A stretch of DNA of 64,000 bases. It comes from Bosea sp. Tri-49. GTDB taxonomy: Bacteria; Pseudomonadota; Alphaproteobacteria; Rhizobiales; Beijerinckiaceae. Within the stretch, counting starts at the first letter, position 1, and every line of letters starts with the position of its first letter. This document shows, in pieces, positions 25,109 to 34,766 of the stretch. The stretch lies in NCBI RefSeq assembly GCF_003952665.1, contig NZ_CP017946.1, positions 992,001 to 1,056,000 of the forward strand, written 5' to 3'. Under the pieces are notes generated by a model. The model was given only the letters and a program-made list of their open reading frames with translations, had not been told where the DNA came from and ran no database searches. The position numbers were made by a program, and so were the translations under genes.

Positions 25109-26166
25109 GACGCATCCCCCGGCACGAGGCGCAGGTCCGGGAGGCGGATATTGGCGAAGACAGCCTGGCCCGCACTCAGGCCGGCCAGAGCGGACGGCGC
25201 GAGCCTGGCTGTCAGCACGGTTCCGCCGATGGTCAGCGCGACCGAGGCATGGCTGCCGACATGGACGATGTCGGAGAGGACGGCCGGCAGGGCGAGGCAC
25301 CCGGCAACGGGCTCGGCCGAGACGAGGATATCCTCGGGCCGCAGCACGCCGATGAGTTCGCCTTGCGGTGCATCAGCGGTGGAAAGCGTAATCGCGCCGC
25401 CCAGCAGGGACAGGCTGCCATAGCCGCGCCGCTCGACCTCGAGCAGATTGGCGTCGCCGATGAAGTCGGCGGCGAAGCGGGTCGCCGGGCGGGCATAGAT
25501 ATCCTGGCCACGGCCGATCTGCTCGATGCGGCCGCGATTCATCAGCACGATCCGGTCGGCCATGCTCATCGCCTCGTCCTGGTCGTGCGTCACGAACAGG
25601 AAGGCGATGCCGAGCCGGTGCTGGATCTGCTTGAGCTCGCCCTGGACCTTCTTGCGCAGCTTGAGGTCGAGCGCGCTCAGCGGCTCGTCGAGCAGCAGCA
25701 ATTGCGGCCGGTTGACGATGGCGCGCGCCAGAGCGACGCGCTGCTGCTGGCCGCCGGAGAGCTGGGCCGGCAGGCGCTCGCCGAAGCCGGCGAGGCCGAC
25801 GAGTTCCAGCGCCTCGGCGGCGCGCTTTGCCGCCTCGTCCTTGGCGACGCCCTGCCGGCGCGGTCCATAGGCGACGTTGTCGGCGACGCTCATATGCGGG
25901 AAGAGCGCATAGTTCTGGAACACCGTGTTGAGCGGGCGCCGATAGGGCGGCAACCGCGTCACATCCTCGCCCGCCAGCCTGACGGTGCCGGCCTCCGGCG
26001 TCAGGAAGCCGGCGATGCAGCGCAGCAGCGTGGTCTTGCCGCAGCCCGACGGCCCGAGCAGGGCGATGAACTCGCCCTGCTCGACGGCAAGATCGATCGC
26101 CGTCAGGGCCGCTTGTCCGCCGAAATGCTTGGACAGGCCGTCAATGGCAAGGATCGGGGTGCTCAT
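25105..26166 (-). CDS. Spermidine/putrescine-type ABC ATP-binding protein (PotA-like)
   Basis: A 353-residue ATPase. Walker [10 protein letters not shown] is at residues 38-46, signature [12 protein letters not shown], Walker [14 protein letters not shown], and a C-terminal OB-type TOBE domain (about 270-350). The family imports polyamines, thiamine, iron or amino acid derivatives. It follows the binding protein by 31 bases and overlaps the permease start by 4 bases. Confidence 0.9.
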   Translation of the reverse strand: MSTPILAIDGLSKHFGGQAALTAIDLAVEQGEFIALLGPSGCGKTTLLRCIAGFLTPEAGTVRLAGEDVTRLPPYRRPLNTVFQNYALFPHMSVADNVAYGPRRQGVAKDEAAKRAAEALELVGLAGFGERLPAQLSGGQQQRVALARAIVNRPQLLLLDEPLSALDLKLRKKVQGELKQIQHRLGIAFLFVTHDQDEAMSMADRIVLMNRGRIEQIGRGQDIYARPATRFAADFIGDANLLEVERRGYGSLSLLGGAITLSTADAPQGELIGVLRPEDILVSAEPVAGCLALPAVLSDIVHVGSHASVALTIGGTVLTARLAPSALAGLSAGQAVFANIRLPDLRLVPGDAS

Positions 26167-26197
26167 GCTGCGGCTCGTGGTGCTCGTGGCTGTTCGC

Positions 26198-27241
26198 TCA
26201 CTTGCGGGCGATCTGACGGTTCCACTCGTCGACGACCCGCGAGCGCAACCCGTTGATCTCGGCCCAGTCGAACAATTGCAGGTTCTTGACCGAGCCTGTC
26301 TCGCCCCAGGGCAGCTTGCGCGCCGTCTCGGGCTTGACCGTAACGTTCTTCACGGACGGGCCGAGATAGAGCTTTTCGGCGAGGCACCCGGAGGCTTCCG
26401 GCGTCAGCGCCTGGTTGATGAACTTGGCGGCAGCCTCCTTCTTCGGCGTGCCCTTGACCAGATGCAGACGGGCATCGGTCGCCCAGGCGCCTTCCTTGGG
26501 CACGACGAAGCCGATCGGCAGGCCCTTGTCGGCGAGATCCCAGGCGCCGACGTTGAAATGAGCCCCGATGATCGCCTCGCCGCTCTGATAGGCATTGGTC
26601 GCGGCGCCCGAGGAATCGAAGAACAGGGCGGCTTTCAGCTCCTTGATCTTCTTGAAGGTTGGGGCGAGGTCGCCGGCCGGGCCGCCCCAGATCTTCGAGA
26701 GGAACATCACGAAAGGCACGCCCGAGGAGTTCGCCGGCGAAGGGATCGTGACCGCGTCCTCGAATTCCGGCTTCCAGAGGTCGTTCCAGGAGGTCGGCGC
26801 GGCCTTGACCTTCTGGGTGTTGTAGGTGAGCCCGAGCGAATAATAGCCGGTGCCGACGGCGTAGGTGGTCGCACCGCTCTTGTAGATCGCTTCCGGCAGC
26901 GTGTTGGCGAGGTTGGGGATCACCGCCGGGTCGAGATTGTCGGTCACCTCAGCGGCGAGCGCGAGCTCGCTGATGCCGCCATCCATCCAGGCGACGTCGA
27001 TGGTCGGCGCGGCCTTCTGCTGCTGCAGCTTTGCCAGGGTGACAGTCGAGGTGCCGATCTCGGCATTCACGGCGATGCCGGTCGCCTTGGTGAAGGGCTC
27101 GGCGACGCAGGCCTTGAAGGCATCGCCCCAATTGCCGCCATACCAGGCGACCGTGATCGACGAGGGCTGCTGCGCCAGCGCCGGAGCGGTGAGCAGGGTG
27201 GTGGCGAGCATGGCCGTGGCCAGCCGGACGGTACGGGTCAT
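26198..27241 (-). CDS. ABC substrate-binding protein (PotD-like, family 1/8)
   Basis: A 347-residue periplasmic protein with a signal peptide RTVRLATAMLATTLLTAPA cleaved near LAQQ. PotD-family features include ITVAWYGGNWGDAFKACV and a late FINQALTPEASGCLAE. First gene of the importer operon, divergent from the GlxA-type regulator with a 106-base gap. The co-encoded proline-racemase-family enzyme points to a proline-type ligand such as hydroxyproline or its betaine, rather than a polyamine; this is inference. Confidence 0.87.
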   Translation of the reverse strand: MTRTVRLATAMLATTLLTAPALAQQPSSITVAWYGGNWGDAFKACVAEPFTKATGIAVNAEIGTSTVTLAKLQQQKAAPTIDVAWMDGGISELALAAEVTDNLDPAVIPNLANTLPEAIYKSGATTYAVGTGYYSLGLTYNTQKVKAAPTSWNDLWKPEFEDAVTIPSPANSSGVPFVMFLSKIWGGPAGDLAPTFKKIKELKAALFFDSSGAATNAYQSGEAIIGAHFNVGAWDLADKGLPIGFVVPKEGAWATDARLHLVKGTPKKEAAAKFINQALTPEASGCLAEKLYLGPSVKNVTVKPETARKLPWGETGSVKNLQLFDWAEINGLRSRVVDEWNRQIARK

Positions 27242-27347
27242 CGTCGTTCTCCTCTGCCGAGCGTCTTTGCGCTTCTGCAGGACATGTTGACGCGCAGTGA
27301 GCGAAAGGCACTAGAATTCGCCGGCCCAAAATTTGAATAATCACGAC

Positions 27348-28367
27348 ATGAGCACCGCGCAGTTTCTTCACTCGGCGAGCGATCGGCCACATCCCGCGCC
27401 CGACCCCGTTTCGCGGCTGCGGATCGCCTTCGTCCTGCTCGACCAGTTCACGCTCGCCGCCTTCTCAGGCCTGATCGACGTGCTGCGGTTGGCGGCGGAT
27501 CATGGCGGACGCAGTCGCCAGTTGCATGCGAGCTGGACCGTGATGAGCCTCGATGGCGAGCCGCGGCGTTCGAGCTGTGGCGTCTCGCTCTCGCCGAATG
27601 CAGCCCTGCTCGACCCGGCCGGATTCGACTATATCGCCGTCTGCGGCGGTAACGGCTATCTCAATGATGCCCTGCCTGAGAGCCTGCTCGGCTATCTGCG
27701 GCGCGCAGCAGCCTGCAATGTGCGCCTGCTCGGCATCTGCACCGGCACCTTCGCCATCGCCAAAGCGGGCCTCGTCGGTCCGCGCCGGGTCTGTGTGCAC
27801 TGGAATGTGCTGGACGCCTTCAAGGAGCGGTTTCCCAAGGTCTCGGCGGGGGTGGAGCGCCTCTTCATCGACGAGGGCGACCTGATCACCTGCGCCGGCT
27901 CGACGGCAGCGATCGATCTCGGCCTCTATCTCGTCGCGCGCCATTGCGGCCGCGACAAGGCCCAGCAGGCGATGCGGCACATGATGCTGCAGGACATGCG
28001 CCCGGCCGAGATGCCGCAAGCGCATTTCTATGCCGAACTAGCACCCAATCTCGACGTCAGGGTCCAGCAGGCGGCGCAGTTCATCGAGCAGCGGCTCGAC
28101 AATCCCCCGCCGATTGCCGCCGTGGCGCGCTATGTCGGCGTCAGCCCGCGCCAGCTCGAGCGCCTGTTCGGCGCCTCATTGGGCCAAAGCCCGGCGGCGT
28201 TCCAGCGTAAGCTGCGGCTGGAATATGCACGCTGGCTGATCCTGAACAGCAAGAGCTCGCTCACCGACATCGCCATGGGGGCGGGCTTCGCCGACAGCGC
28301 CCATCTCTCGCGCGACTTCAAAGCGGCGTTCGGAGAAACGCCGCGGTCTCTTCGCCAGAGTATCTAG
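27348..28367 (+). CDS. GlxA-family transcriptional regulator (DJ-1/PfpI domain + AraC HTH)
   Basis: A 339-residue regulator. Residues about 25-190 form a DJ-1/PfpI-like class I amidotransferase-type sensor (RIAFVLLDQFTLAAFSG, LLGICTGTFAIAKAGL with Cys in the elbow position), and residues about 235-335 are an AraC double helix-turn-helix (IAAVARYVGVSPRQLERLF, SLTDIAMGAGFADSAHLSRD). Start at ATG 27348; a TTG five codons upstream is less likely. GlxA-type proteins often control uptake and use of quaternary amines and amino acids. It is divergent from the importer with the racemase-family enzyme and probably activates it. Confidence 0.88.
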   Translation: MSTAQFLHSASDRPHPAPDPVSRLRIAFVLLDQFTLAAFSGLIDVLRLAADHGGRSRQLHASWTVMSLDGEPRRSSCGVSLSPNAALLDPAGFDYIAVCGGNGYLNDALPESLLGYLRRAAACNVRLLGICTGTFAIAKAGLVGPRRVCVHWNVLDAFKERFPKVSAGVERLFIDEGDLITCAGSTAAIDLGLYLVARHCGRDKAQQAMRHMMLQDMRPAEMPQAHFYAELAPNLDVRVQQAAQFIEQRLDNPPPIAAVARYVGVSPRQLERLFGASLGQSPAAFQRKLRLEYARWLILNSKSSLTDIAMGAGFADSAHLSRDFKAAFGETPRSLRQSI

Positions 28368-28427
28368 GATTGGAAATCAACAGACGCAGGCTGCTTTTTG
28401 AATCAACGTCTGGTTTGCGGAACGCAC

Positions 28428-28447
28428 TCAATGTCGGCAGTTGGCGC
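28428..28447 (+). repeat. Dispersed 20-base intergenic repeat, copy B
   Basis: TCAATGTCGGCAGTTGGCGC matches the copy at 36254-36273 at 16 of 20 positions. It lies in the gap between the GlxA-type regulator and a small helix-turn-helix protein gene. Confidence 0.35.
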
Positions 28448-28558
28448 CGAGCGGCAGGGTAGGCTCGGCACGCATCCATACGTGCGGCCGAGTTCGTCGC
28501 CATTACTGCTATTGTCGGTGTGAATACCGGAAACGTCCCGGCAGAGCAGGAGCAGATT

Positions 28559-28738
28559 GTGACCGAGCGATTTGAACGACACCGCCAACCCTGGACACAT
28601 GAGGAACTCGAGAAGCTGAAGTTGCTCGCCAGGAAGGGCATGGCACTGAAGGCGATTTCGAAGGCGATGACGCGCAGCGAGGAATCCATCAAAGACCGCG
28701 CCAAACTCGATGGCATCGGGATCGCCAAGCTCCGTTAG
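28559..28738 (+). CDS. Small helical (SANT/Myb- or HTH-like) hypothetical protein
   Basis: A 59-residue basic protein. HRQPWTHEELEKLKLLARKG followed by MALKAISKAMTRSEESIKDRA has the spacing of a Myb/SANT or homeodomain-like three-helix fold, with a Trp near the start. Comparable small proteins are common in rhizobia and relatives and are of unknown function. I start at GTG 28559 because AGGAG lies 6 bases upstream; the longer form from GTG 28520 lacks such a site. It stands alone between the GlxA regulator and the M81 peptidase, flanked by dispersed 20-base repeats. Confidence 0.65.
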   Translation: MTERFERHRQPWTHEELEKLKLLARKGMALKAISKAMTRSEESIKDRAKLDGIGIAKLR

Positions 28739-28790
28739 GCCGCGTTCACACTGCGGCCTTGGGGTGCAAAGCCGACGCCGGAGCGATGAT

Positions 28791-28810
28791 GCAAGGTCCG
28801 TTCTTGGCGC
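28791..28810 (+). repeat. Dispersed 20-base intergenic repeat, copy C
   Basis: GCAAGGTCCGTTCTTGGCGC matches the copy at 36254-36273 at 15 of 20 positions. It lies in the 184-base gap between the small helical protein and the M81 peptidase gene, a gap that shows no gene. Confidence 0.35.
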
Positions 28811-28922
28811 ATTTCGCCCGGGACGAAGACAAGCGTTTCTGATGCTGAGCTGACAAAGCTTGCGGCTGGAGGCCGAGGCCGCTCCAGTCCTTGGAGGGCT
28901 GGAGTGGTCGGCTGTCCCGTTG

Positions 28923-30404
28923 TCATCTGTCGAGCGGGAAGATCGGACGCCTGGCCCGCTGATAGGGCAGCTTGCTCAGATCCGGCGTGCAGAGCGCCCC
29001 GCTGTCGCAGACGATCACCTTGCCGGCGATCGGCTCGAAGGCGGCCCGGAAATGCTGCATCGATTTCAGTCCGACCACGCGCTTGGCGGCCGGATCGATG
29101 CCGAAGGCACGGAACTGCTGCAAATCGTTCATCTGGGCGCGAAGGGTGGTGACGAGGATGTCGATTCCGCCGACGCGCAGCACCGCGCACGGCCCCCAGC
29201 TGGCATGCAGGCCCCCTAGCATCGGGCCATCGCCGACATAGTCGCCGTCGCTGACGCTGACGAGCGTGCCGGTGAGCGAAAGCGGGCCGCCGCCTATCGT
29301 AGGATCGACCTTGCCGCCGAGCCTGACCGAGACCGTCGTGCCGGGCTTGCCCCGACGCAGCTCGGCTGCCGCCTCCGGGTCGACGATCGGGCCGAAGCAG
29401 GCGTCCTCGAGGTCAGCCGCGATCATGCCGCGCAGCAATTCGGTCGCGTCGCCATAGCCGCCACCGCCCGGGTTGTCGGCATAGTCGGCGATGATCAGCG
29501 GCCCCGAACTCCGGACATAGGACGCCGCCTCCGCGACCGCGTCCTCGACCGACAGGAAAGGCGTGATCACCTCGAAGCGGCGCTGCCACATATCCTCGGC
29601 GAGCGCGTCGGCGAAGGCGCGATGGCGCTCGAGATCCCCTTGGCAGGTGACGAGCACGGTCGGGCCGACTTCGGTGATGTCGGCATTGCCGAAACCGCCA
29701 TTGACGCTGACGGCGAAGACGTCCGGCTCCTGCTCATAGGCCTTGGCCTTGGCGATGCGCTCGACCATCGGGCCGATATCCGTGCGCCCGCCATTGACCT
29801 CCTCGAGCATCGGCCGCTCGACGCGCAGTGTCACCGGCCTGATCTCGCCGGCGAGCGTGCGCTGCATGATGTCCGCAGCCAGCCGGCCGGTCTCGCGGAC
29901 ATCGACATGCGGATAGGTCTTGTAGGAGACGACGATGTCGGCGAGATCGGTCATCTTGCGGGTGACGTTGGCGTGCGGATCGAGCGTGATCCCGATCGGC
30001 ACGTCCTTGCCGAGCACAGCGCGCAGCCGCTCCAGGAGCTCGCCCTCGCCGTCCTCGCAGAACTCGGTGACCATGGCACCGTGCAGGCCGAGCAGGACGC
30101 CGTCGATCGATCCGGCATGGGCCTTCGCCGCCTCGACGATCACGCCAGCGATGCGGTCATAGGCATCGCGCGTTACCGGGCCCGACGGCTGGGCGGAGGC
30201 GCTGATCGCATGGATCACCTGCCATCCGGCCGGGCGGCCGATATCGAGAAAGCCGGCGATCGACGTGTTGGCCTCCCCGCGCGCCGCAATCGCGGCCTCA
30301 CCCAGGGCGAAGCCGCGATCCTGGAAGGCGGCATAGTCGGCCGGACACCGGCTGAAGGTGTTGCTCTCATGCGCGAACTCGGCGGTCAGCACAGTGAAGC
30401 TCAT
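28923..30404 (-). CDS. M81-family metallopeptidase (MlrC-like)
   Basis: A 493-residue protein of the M81 family, whose type member MlrC degrades linearised microcystin peptides. The N-terminus VLTAEFAHESNTFSRCP with the HESNT motif, GVLLGLHGAMVTE, TLDPHANVT and YKTYPHVDVRETG are the recognisable metal and substrate motifs. No signal peptide; cytoplasmic. Last gene of the dipeptide-type importer operon, 34 bases after the DppC-like permease, so its substrate should be the imported peptide or amino acid amide. Most M81 proteins in soil bacteria do not meet microcystin, so the natural substrate is open. Confidence 0.87.
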   Translation of the reverse strand: MSFTVLTAEFAHESNTFSRCPADYAAFQDRGFALGEAAIAARGEANTSIAGFLDIGRPAGWQVIHAISASAQPSGPVTRDAYDRIAGVIVEAAKAHAGSIDGVLLGLHGAMVTEFCEDGEGELLERLRAVLGKDVPIGITLDPHANVTRKMTDLADIVVSYKTYPHVDVRETGRLAADIMQRTLAGEIRPVTLRVERPMLEEVNGGRTDIGPMVERIAKAKAYEQEPDVFAVSVNGGFGNADITEVGPTVLVTCQGDLERHRAFADALAEDMWQRRFEVITPFLSVEDAVAEAASYVRSSGPLIIADYADNPGGGGYGDATELLRGMIAADLEDACFGPIVDPEAAAELRRGKPGTTVSVRLGGKVDPTIGGGPLSLTGTLVSVSDGDYVGDGPMLGGLHASWGPCAVLRVGGIDILVTTLRAQMNDLQQFRAFGIDPAAKRVVGLKSMQHFRAAFEPIAGKVIVCDSGALCTPDLSKLPYQRARRPIFPLDR

Positions 30405-30438
30405 AGCGTTCCTCTCAGCAATTCTCGGACAAGGGTGA

Positions 30439-31284
30439 TCAGCCGTCGCGCAGCGGCCGGCGGATATCGAGGGCTTCGATCAGCGCATCGCCGAACAGGT
30501 TGATGGCGATCACGGTCGTCGCGATGACGAGGCCGGGGAAGATGATGATCCAGGGCGCGATGAAGATCTGGGCTGTGCCGGAGCTCATCATCGCGCCCCA
30601 GGACGGGGTCGGCGGTTGGGCACCGAGGCCGAAGAAGCCGAGCGTCGCCTCGAGCACGATGGCATCGCCCGTCGCCAGCATCCCGGCGACGATGACCGGG
30701 GTCATCGCGTTCGGCAGGAGATGCAGGAAAAGGATGCGCGCCGGGCTCGCGCCGGCCGTCACCGCGGCGTCGACGAAGAGCTCGCCCCTGAGCGCCATGA
30801 CCTGCGCTCGGGTCAAGCGCGTGAACTGGGCGAGATAAGCGATGGCGATGGCGATCGCGGTCGAATGCAGACCAGGCCCGAGGATCGCGATCAGGATCAG
30901 CGCCAGCAAGATTTCGGGGAAGGACCAGGTCAGGTCGACGACGACGGTGACGATACGGTCGAAGATCCCGCCGAAATAGCCAGCGGCGGCACCGAGCGTC
31001 GCCCCCGCGAGCATCGAGATTGCGATCGAGAGCACGCTGACGCTCAGCGAGGTGCGGGCGCCCTGGATGATGCGCGAGAGCAGGTCGCGCCCGAATTCGT
31101 CGGTGCCGAGCCAGTGCGCCGCTGAGGGCGGGGTGTTGGCGAGGCTGAGCTTCTGGGCCGCATAGTCATAAGGAGCGATCCAGGGCGCGAAAAGCGCGCA
31201 GAAGACGAGCCCGACCAGAAACAGGGCGCAGAGCGCGCCACGCGGCGAGCGCGCGAGACGGGCGGCGAGCGAGGAGCGGCTCAT
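30439..31284 (-). CDS. Dipeptide-type ABC permease (DppC-like)
   Basis: A 281-residue permease. Start at 31284 overlaps the DppB-like stop by 4 bases (ATGA); the frame is open further upstream inside that gene but is Arg/Pro-rich there. The N-terminal OppC-type segment WIAPYDYAAQKLSLANTPPS with HWLGTDEFGRDLLSRI is family-diagnostic, followed by about five spans and the coupling loop DAAVTAGASPARILFLHLL. Works with the DppB-like protein; no cognate ATPase gene is nearby. Confidence 0.88.
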   Translation of the reverse strand: MSRSSLAARLARSPRGALCALFLVGLVFCALFAPWIAPYDYAAQKLSLANTPPSAAHWLGTDEFGRDLLSRIIQGARTSLSVSVLSIAISMLAGATLGAAAGYFGGIFDRIVTVVVDLTWSFPEILLALILIAILGPGLHSTAIAIAIAYLAQFTRLTRAQVMALRGELFVDAAVTAGASPARILFLHLLPNAMTPVIVAGMLATGDAIVLEATLGFFGLGAQPPTPSWGAMMSSGTAQIFIAPWIIIFPGLVIATTVIAINLFGDALIEALDIRRPLRDG

Positions 31285-32213
31285 CTTGCCCCCATGGTTT
31301 CGCGCAGGCGCGGGTCGAGCGCCGCCTGGGCGAGGTCGCCGAGAAGCGTGCCGAGCATCACGGCGATGGCGAGCATGAGCAGGCAGCCCTGCACGAGCGG
31401 GTAGTCGCGCTGGCCGAGCGCCGTGATCAGCAGCGAGCCGAGGCCCGGCCGGGCGAAGACATATTCGACCGTGACCGCTCCGCCGAGTATCCAGCCGATG
31501 CGCAGGCCGAGGATGGTCATCACCGGCAGCATCGCCTGCTGCAGAACATGGCGGAGCTGGATGCGCCAGAACGACAGGCCCTTGGCCTGCAGAACCCGGA
31601 CGAAGTCGCGACCGGCGATCTCGACCATGGCGGCGCGGGTGACACGGGCGATTAGCGCCGTGCCGCCGATGCCGATGGTCAGGGCCGGCAGCACGAGCGC
31701 ATCCCAGCTGCGCGCGCCCGAGACCGGGAACCATTCGAACTGGACGGCAAAGGCGAGAATCATCAGCAGTGCCAGCCAGAAGCTCGGCAGCGTCGAGCCG
31801 AGCAGGATGAAGCCCATCACCACCCGGTCGAACAGGCTGTCGCGAAAGGAGGCTGCGAGCACGCCGGTGACGATGCCGACCGTGGTGGAGAAGATCAGCG
31901 CCGCGCCGCCGAGCGCGAGGCTGTGCGGCAGGTTCTCAGCGATCAACCGCGCCACCGGCTGGCGCATCACGATGGCGTCGCCGAGATCGCCGCCGACGAC
32001 CTTGGCGAGCCAGCGCCCGTATTGCACGAGCAGCGGCTGGTCGAGGCCGTAGCGGGCGATCATCTGCGCCTGCTGCTCGGGCGAGGATCCGACCTGGATC
32101 AGATGCTCCAGCGGATCGCCCGGCACGAGGTGGACGATCATGAAGATCACCAGCGAGACGGCGAGGAAAACCGGCACGAGCATGGCGAGCCGCCGGATCG
32201 CGAAGCGCAGCAA
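31281..32213 (-). CDS. Dipeptide-type ABC permease (DppB-like)
   Basis: A 310-residue permease with the typical opening FAIRRLAMLVPVFLAVSLVI, the HLVPGDPLEHL motif and a long periplasmic loop before the remaining spans. The coupling loop reads FVRVLQAKGLSFWRIQLRH. Thirty bases after the binding-protein gene and overlapping the DppC-like gene by 4 bases. The usual DppD and DppF ATPases are missing from the operon. Confidence 0.88.
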   Translation of the reverse strand: MLRFAIRRLAMLVPVFLAVSLVIFMIVHLVPGDPLEHLIQVGSSPEQQAQMIARYGLDQPLLVQYGRWLAKVVGGDLGDAIVMRQPVARLIAENLPHSLALGGAALIFSTTVGIVTGVLAASFRDSLFDRVVMGFILLGSTLPSFWLALLMILAFAVQFEWFPVSGARSWDALVLPALTIGIGGTALIARVTRAAMVEIAGRDFVRVLQAKGLSFWRIQLRHVLQQAMLPVMTILGLRIGWILGGAVTVEYVFARPGLGSLLITALGQRDYPLVQGCLLMLAIAVMLGTLLGDLAQAALDPRLRETMGAR

Positions 32214-32243
32214 GGGCTCCTCCCGGGTGCTTGCGTGAATCGG

Positions 32244-33815
32244 TCAGTTCGCCGGCGCGATGTCCAGCATCGTCGAGCTGTAGAGTCCCATGCCGCGGAT
32301 CTTGTCCGGCATCGCGATGCGCTTGCCATAGGCGAGGCTCTGCACCGGCTGGTAGATCGGCGCGAACGGGTACTGCGACAGCACGTACTCATGATACCTG
32401 GTGAAGTTCGCGACGCGCTCGTCCCAGGTCTTCGACTTGTTCATGGCGATGTCGTTCAGGCGCTCGGCCTCGGGATCGTTGAACATCGAGACGTTCGGAT
32501 AGCCCGCCCGCTTGGCGGCGAAGAACCAGTCGACGATGTCGGCATTGGTCCACTGATAGGCGCGGATCGCGAGCTGGTGGTCGGTCTTCTTGCGGTATTG
32601 CGCATTGATCGAGCCGGCATCGATGATGCTGATCTCGGCCTGCATGCCGACCGCCTTGAGCTGGGCCTGGACGATCTCGACGAGGCGCTTGAACTCGGTG
32701 CCGTTCTGGGTCCAGAGCTTGACCGTGAGGCGCTTGCCGTCCTTGACGCGGATGCCGTCCGCGCCCGGCTTCCAGCCGCCTCCCTCAAACAGCTTCTTCG
32801 CACGCTCGGGATCATAGGCGATCCTGAACTTCTGCTCGACCTGCGCCTCCTTCAGCGAGGAGATCAGGAACGTGTCGGCCGCGGCGCCGTTGCCGCCGTA
32901 GAGGCTGGCGAGGATTTCCTTCTGGTTGACGGCGAAGGCGGTGGCCTCGCGGACCTTGATGTCGGTGAAGGGTTCAACGCTGGTGTTGATCGGCATGTAG
33001 ACCAACTCGTTGCCCGGGAAGGTCACGAGTTTCACCGACTTGTCGGCCTGGATGCGCGGCAGGAAGTCGGTTGGAACGTTGACCAGCATGTCGGCGCCGC
33101 CGGTCTTCAGTTCGAGATAGGCCGTCGATTCCTCGCCGATCTCGCGGAAGGTCAGTTTTTTGAACTTGGCCGGGCCCTGGTTCGTCGAAAGGCCTGCGGC
33201 CCAGGCATAGTCGTCATTGCGCACCAGCACGGTCTGCTGCCCGACGCTGAACTGCTGCATCTTGTAGGGGCCGGTGCCGATCGCCTCGGTCACGCCGAAC
33301 TTGTCGCCGAGCGCCTCATAGGACTTGGGCTCGGGAATGCACATGAAGGAGCTGGCGAGGTTGAACAGCAGGTTCGGGTCGGGATGCTTCATGTGGAAGC
33401 GCACCGTCAAATCGTCGACGGCCTCGACCCGCTCGATCGCCTCGACGGTGAAGGCGTTCTCGCTGCCCTTGAACTGCGGCACCCACCAGGCGACGGTCTT
33501 GGCGTTGAACGGCTCGCCATTGTGGAACTTCACGCCGGGCTTCAGCTTGAAGGTCCATTGCATGCCGTCGGGGCTCGACTCCCATGAGCTGGCGAGCTGG
33601 CCATGGAAGCTCTGGTCGGCATCCTGCACCACCAGCCGGTCGAAGATCAGCGTCGTCGCGGTGTTGAGCTTGGTCGCCTTGATCGGATTATAGGTCGGCG
33701 CGCCGACGAGGCGCGCGGTCATCACGAAGGTCGCCTCCTGCGCAAGCGCCGTCGTCGTCGTGGCCAGGGCGGCAAGGCCCAGCGCCAGCATGCTCCCCTT
33801 CAATATCGTCCTCAT
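32244..33815 (-). CDS. Dipeptide-type ABC substrate-binding protein (DppA family)
   Basis: A 523-residue family 5 periplasmic binding protein. The signal peptide is RTILKGSMLALGLAALATTT with cleavage near ALAQE. Family features include GMQWTFKLKPGVKFHNGEPF and AIGTGPYKMQQF. Start at 33815 has AGGGGAAG upstream; the in-frame extension beyond it is non-coding. It lies 47 bases after the RpiR regulator stop on the same strand and heads the importer-plus-M81 operon. Confidence 0.88.
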   Translation of the reverse strand: MRTILKGSMLALGLAALATTTTALAQEATFVMTARLVGAPTYNPIKATKLNTATTLIFDRLVVQDADQSFHGQLASSWESSPDGMQWTFKLKPGVKFHNGEPFNAKTVAWWVPQFKGSENAFTVEAIERVEAVDDLTVRFHMKHPDPNLLFNLASSFMCIPEPKSYEALGDKFGVTEAIGTGPYKMQQFSVGQQTVLVRNDDYAWAAGLSTNQGPAKFKKLTFREIGEESTAYLELKTGGADMLVNVPTDFLPRIQADKSVKLVTFPGNELVYMPINTSVEPFTDIKVREATAFAVNQKEILASLYGGNGAAADTFLISSLKEAQVEQKFRIAYDPERAKKLFEGGGWKPGADGIRVKDGKRLTVKLWTQNGTEFKRLVEIVQAQLKAVGMQAEISIIDAGSINAQYRKKTDHQLAIRAYQWTNADIVDWFFAAKRAGYPNVSMFNDPEAERLNDIAMNKSKTWDERVANFTRYHEYVLSQYPFAPIYQPVQSLAYGKRIAMPDKIRGMGLYSSTMLDIAPAN

Positions 33816-33862
33816 CTCGCTTCCCCTTTTGTTTTGAGATGTTGCGAAAGGCTTGGATTGAC

Positions 33863-34741
33863 TCAGCCCAGTGGCCCAGGACCGCCTCCGACATGTCCGG
33901 TGAAGCGGCCGTAGAGCTCCGCCATCCGGTTCAGGCGCGCTTCGACCTGCGGGCCGAGCTCGACGAAGACAGCATTGATCAGGAGGTTGCTGAGGCTCGC
34001 CATCTGAGCGGTCGAGTCCCAGAACAGGTTGAACTCGGTCGAGACGACCAGAACCTCGTCGACCAGTCCGCGCCCCCAATCGCAGAAGGCGTCGGTGACG
34101 AGAGTAGTGGGAATGCCGGCGTCCTTTGCCTGTTGGGCCAGGAGCTTGGCCATGCGCGAATAGCGGCGCGCCTCGAAGATCACGAGGCAGCGCTCCGCTT
34201 CATTCGAAAGCAGGAGCTCGGAAAAATTGCCGGCGGCGAGATCGACCAGATGCACGCCGTCCCGCAGATACTGGAGCTGGTTGGCGAGGTATTGCGCAAG
34301 GCCGCGCTCGGTCTGAAAACCGGTGACATAGACCGATGACGCGCTCGCCAGCCGGCGCGCGACGCGCCTCCACTCCTCGCTCTGGGCGAGCTCGTAGAGC
34401 CGAACGAGGCCGGCGATCTCCAGCTGGAGGCTGCGCGCCAACTGGTCGTCACCGGCGAGGCTGCGTTGCTGGAAATCACGCAGCCGGTCGCTGATCAGCC
34501 AGGGCCTGTCGCCGATCTCCTCGGCGAGGCTGCCCTTGAGATCCTTCAGGCTCTTGTAGCCGAGCGTGCGGCAGAAGCGCCCGACCGTCGGTTCGCTGAC
34601 CGAGACCTTCTCGGCCAAGCTCGCCGCTGTCTCGAAGGGCAGGCTCGGCAGCTGCGCCAGCATGTAGCTCGCCAGCGTCTTGTCGGCCTTGGAGCCGGAA
34701 GCGAGGCAGGCCTGCAATCTCTGGCGAAGGGTCTGCGACAT
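33863..34741 (-). CDS. RpiR-family transcriptional regulator (HTH + SIS)
   Basis: A 292-residue regulator. The N-terminal HTH_6 (about 1-75: TAASLAEKVSVSEPTVGRFC and LGYKSLKDLKG) is followed by a SIS sugar-isomerase-like domain (about 115-260: SSVYVTGFQTERGLAQYLAN, RCLVIFEARRYSR). Many RpiR proteins outside sugar metabolism sit with peptide importers and M81 or D-amino-acid genes, as here. GGGAG precedes the start at 34741. It is divergent from the DadA-like oxidase and only 47 bases from the importer, so it may control both. Confidence 0.87.
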   Translation of the reverse strand: MSQTLRQRLQACLASGSKADKTLASYMLAQLPSLPFETAASLAEKVSVSEPTVGRFCRTLGYKSLKDLKGSLAEEIGDRPWLISDRLRDFQQRSLAGDDQLARSLQLEIAGLVRLYELAQSEEWRRVARRLASASSVYVTGFQTERGLAQYLANQLQYLRDGVHLVDLAAGNFSELLLSNEAERCLVIFEARRYSRMAKLLAQQAKDAGIPTTLVTDAFCDWGRGLVDEVLVVSTEFNLFWDSTAQMASLSNLLINAVFVELGPQVEARLNRMAELYGRFTGHVGGGPGPLG

Positions 34742-34766
34742 GGAGGCTCCCTGCAGCGGCATCATC

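Noticed and set aside
31923..33587. 554-codon plus-strand open frame over the DppA/DppB-like genes
   Set aside because: Antisense to two confirmed transporter genes, with no domain or ribosome site.
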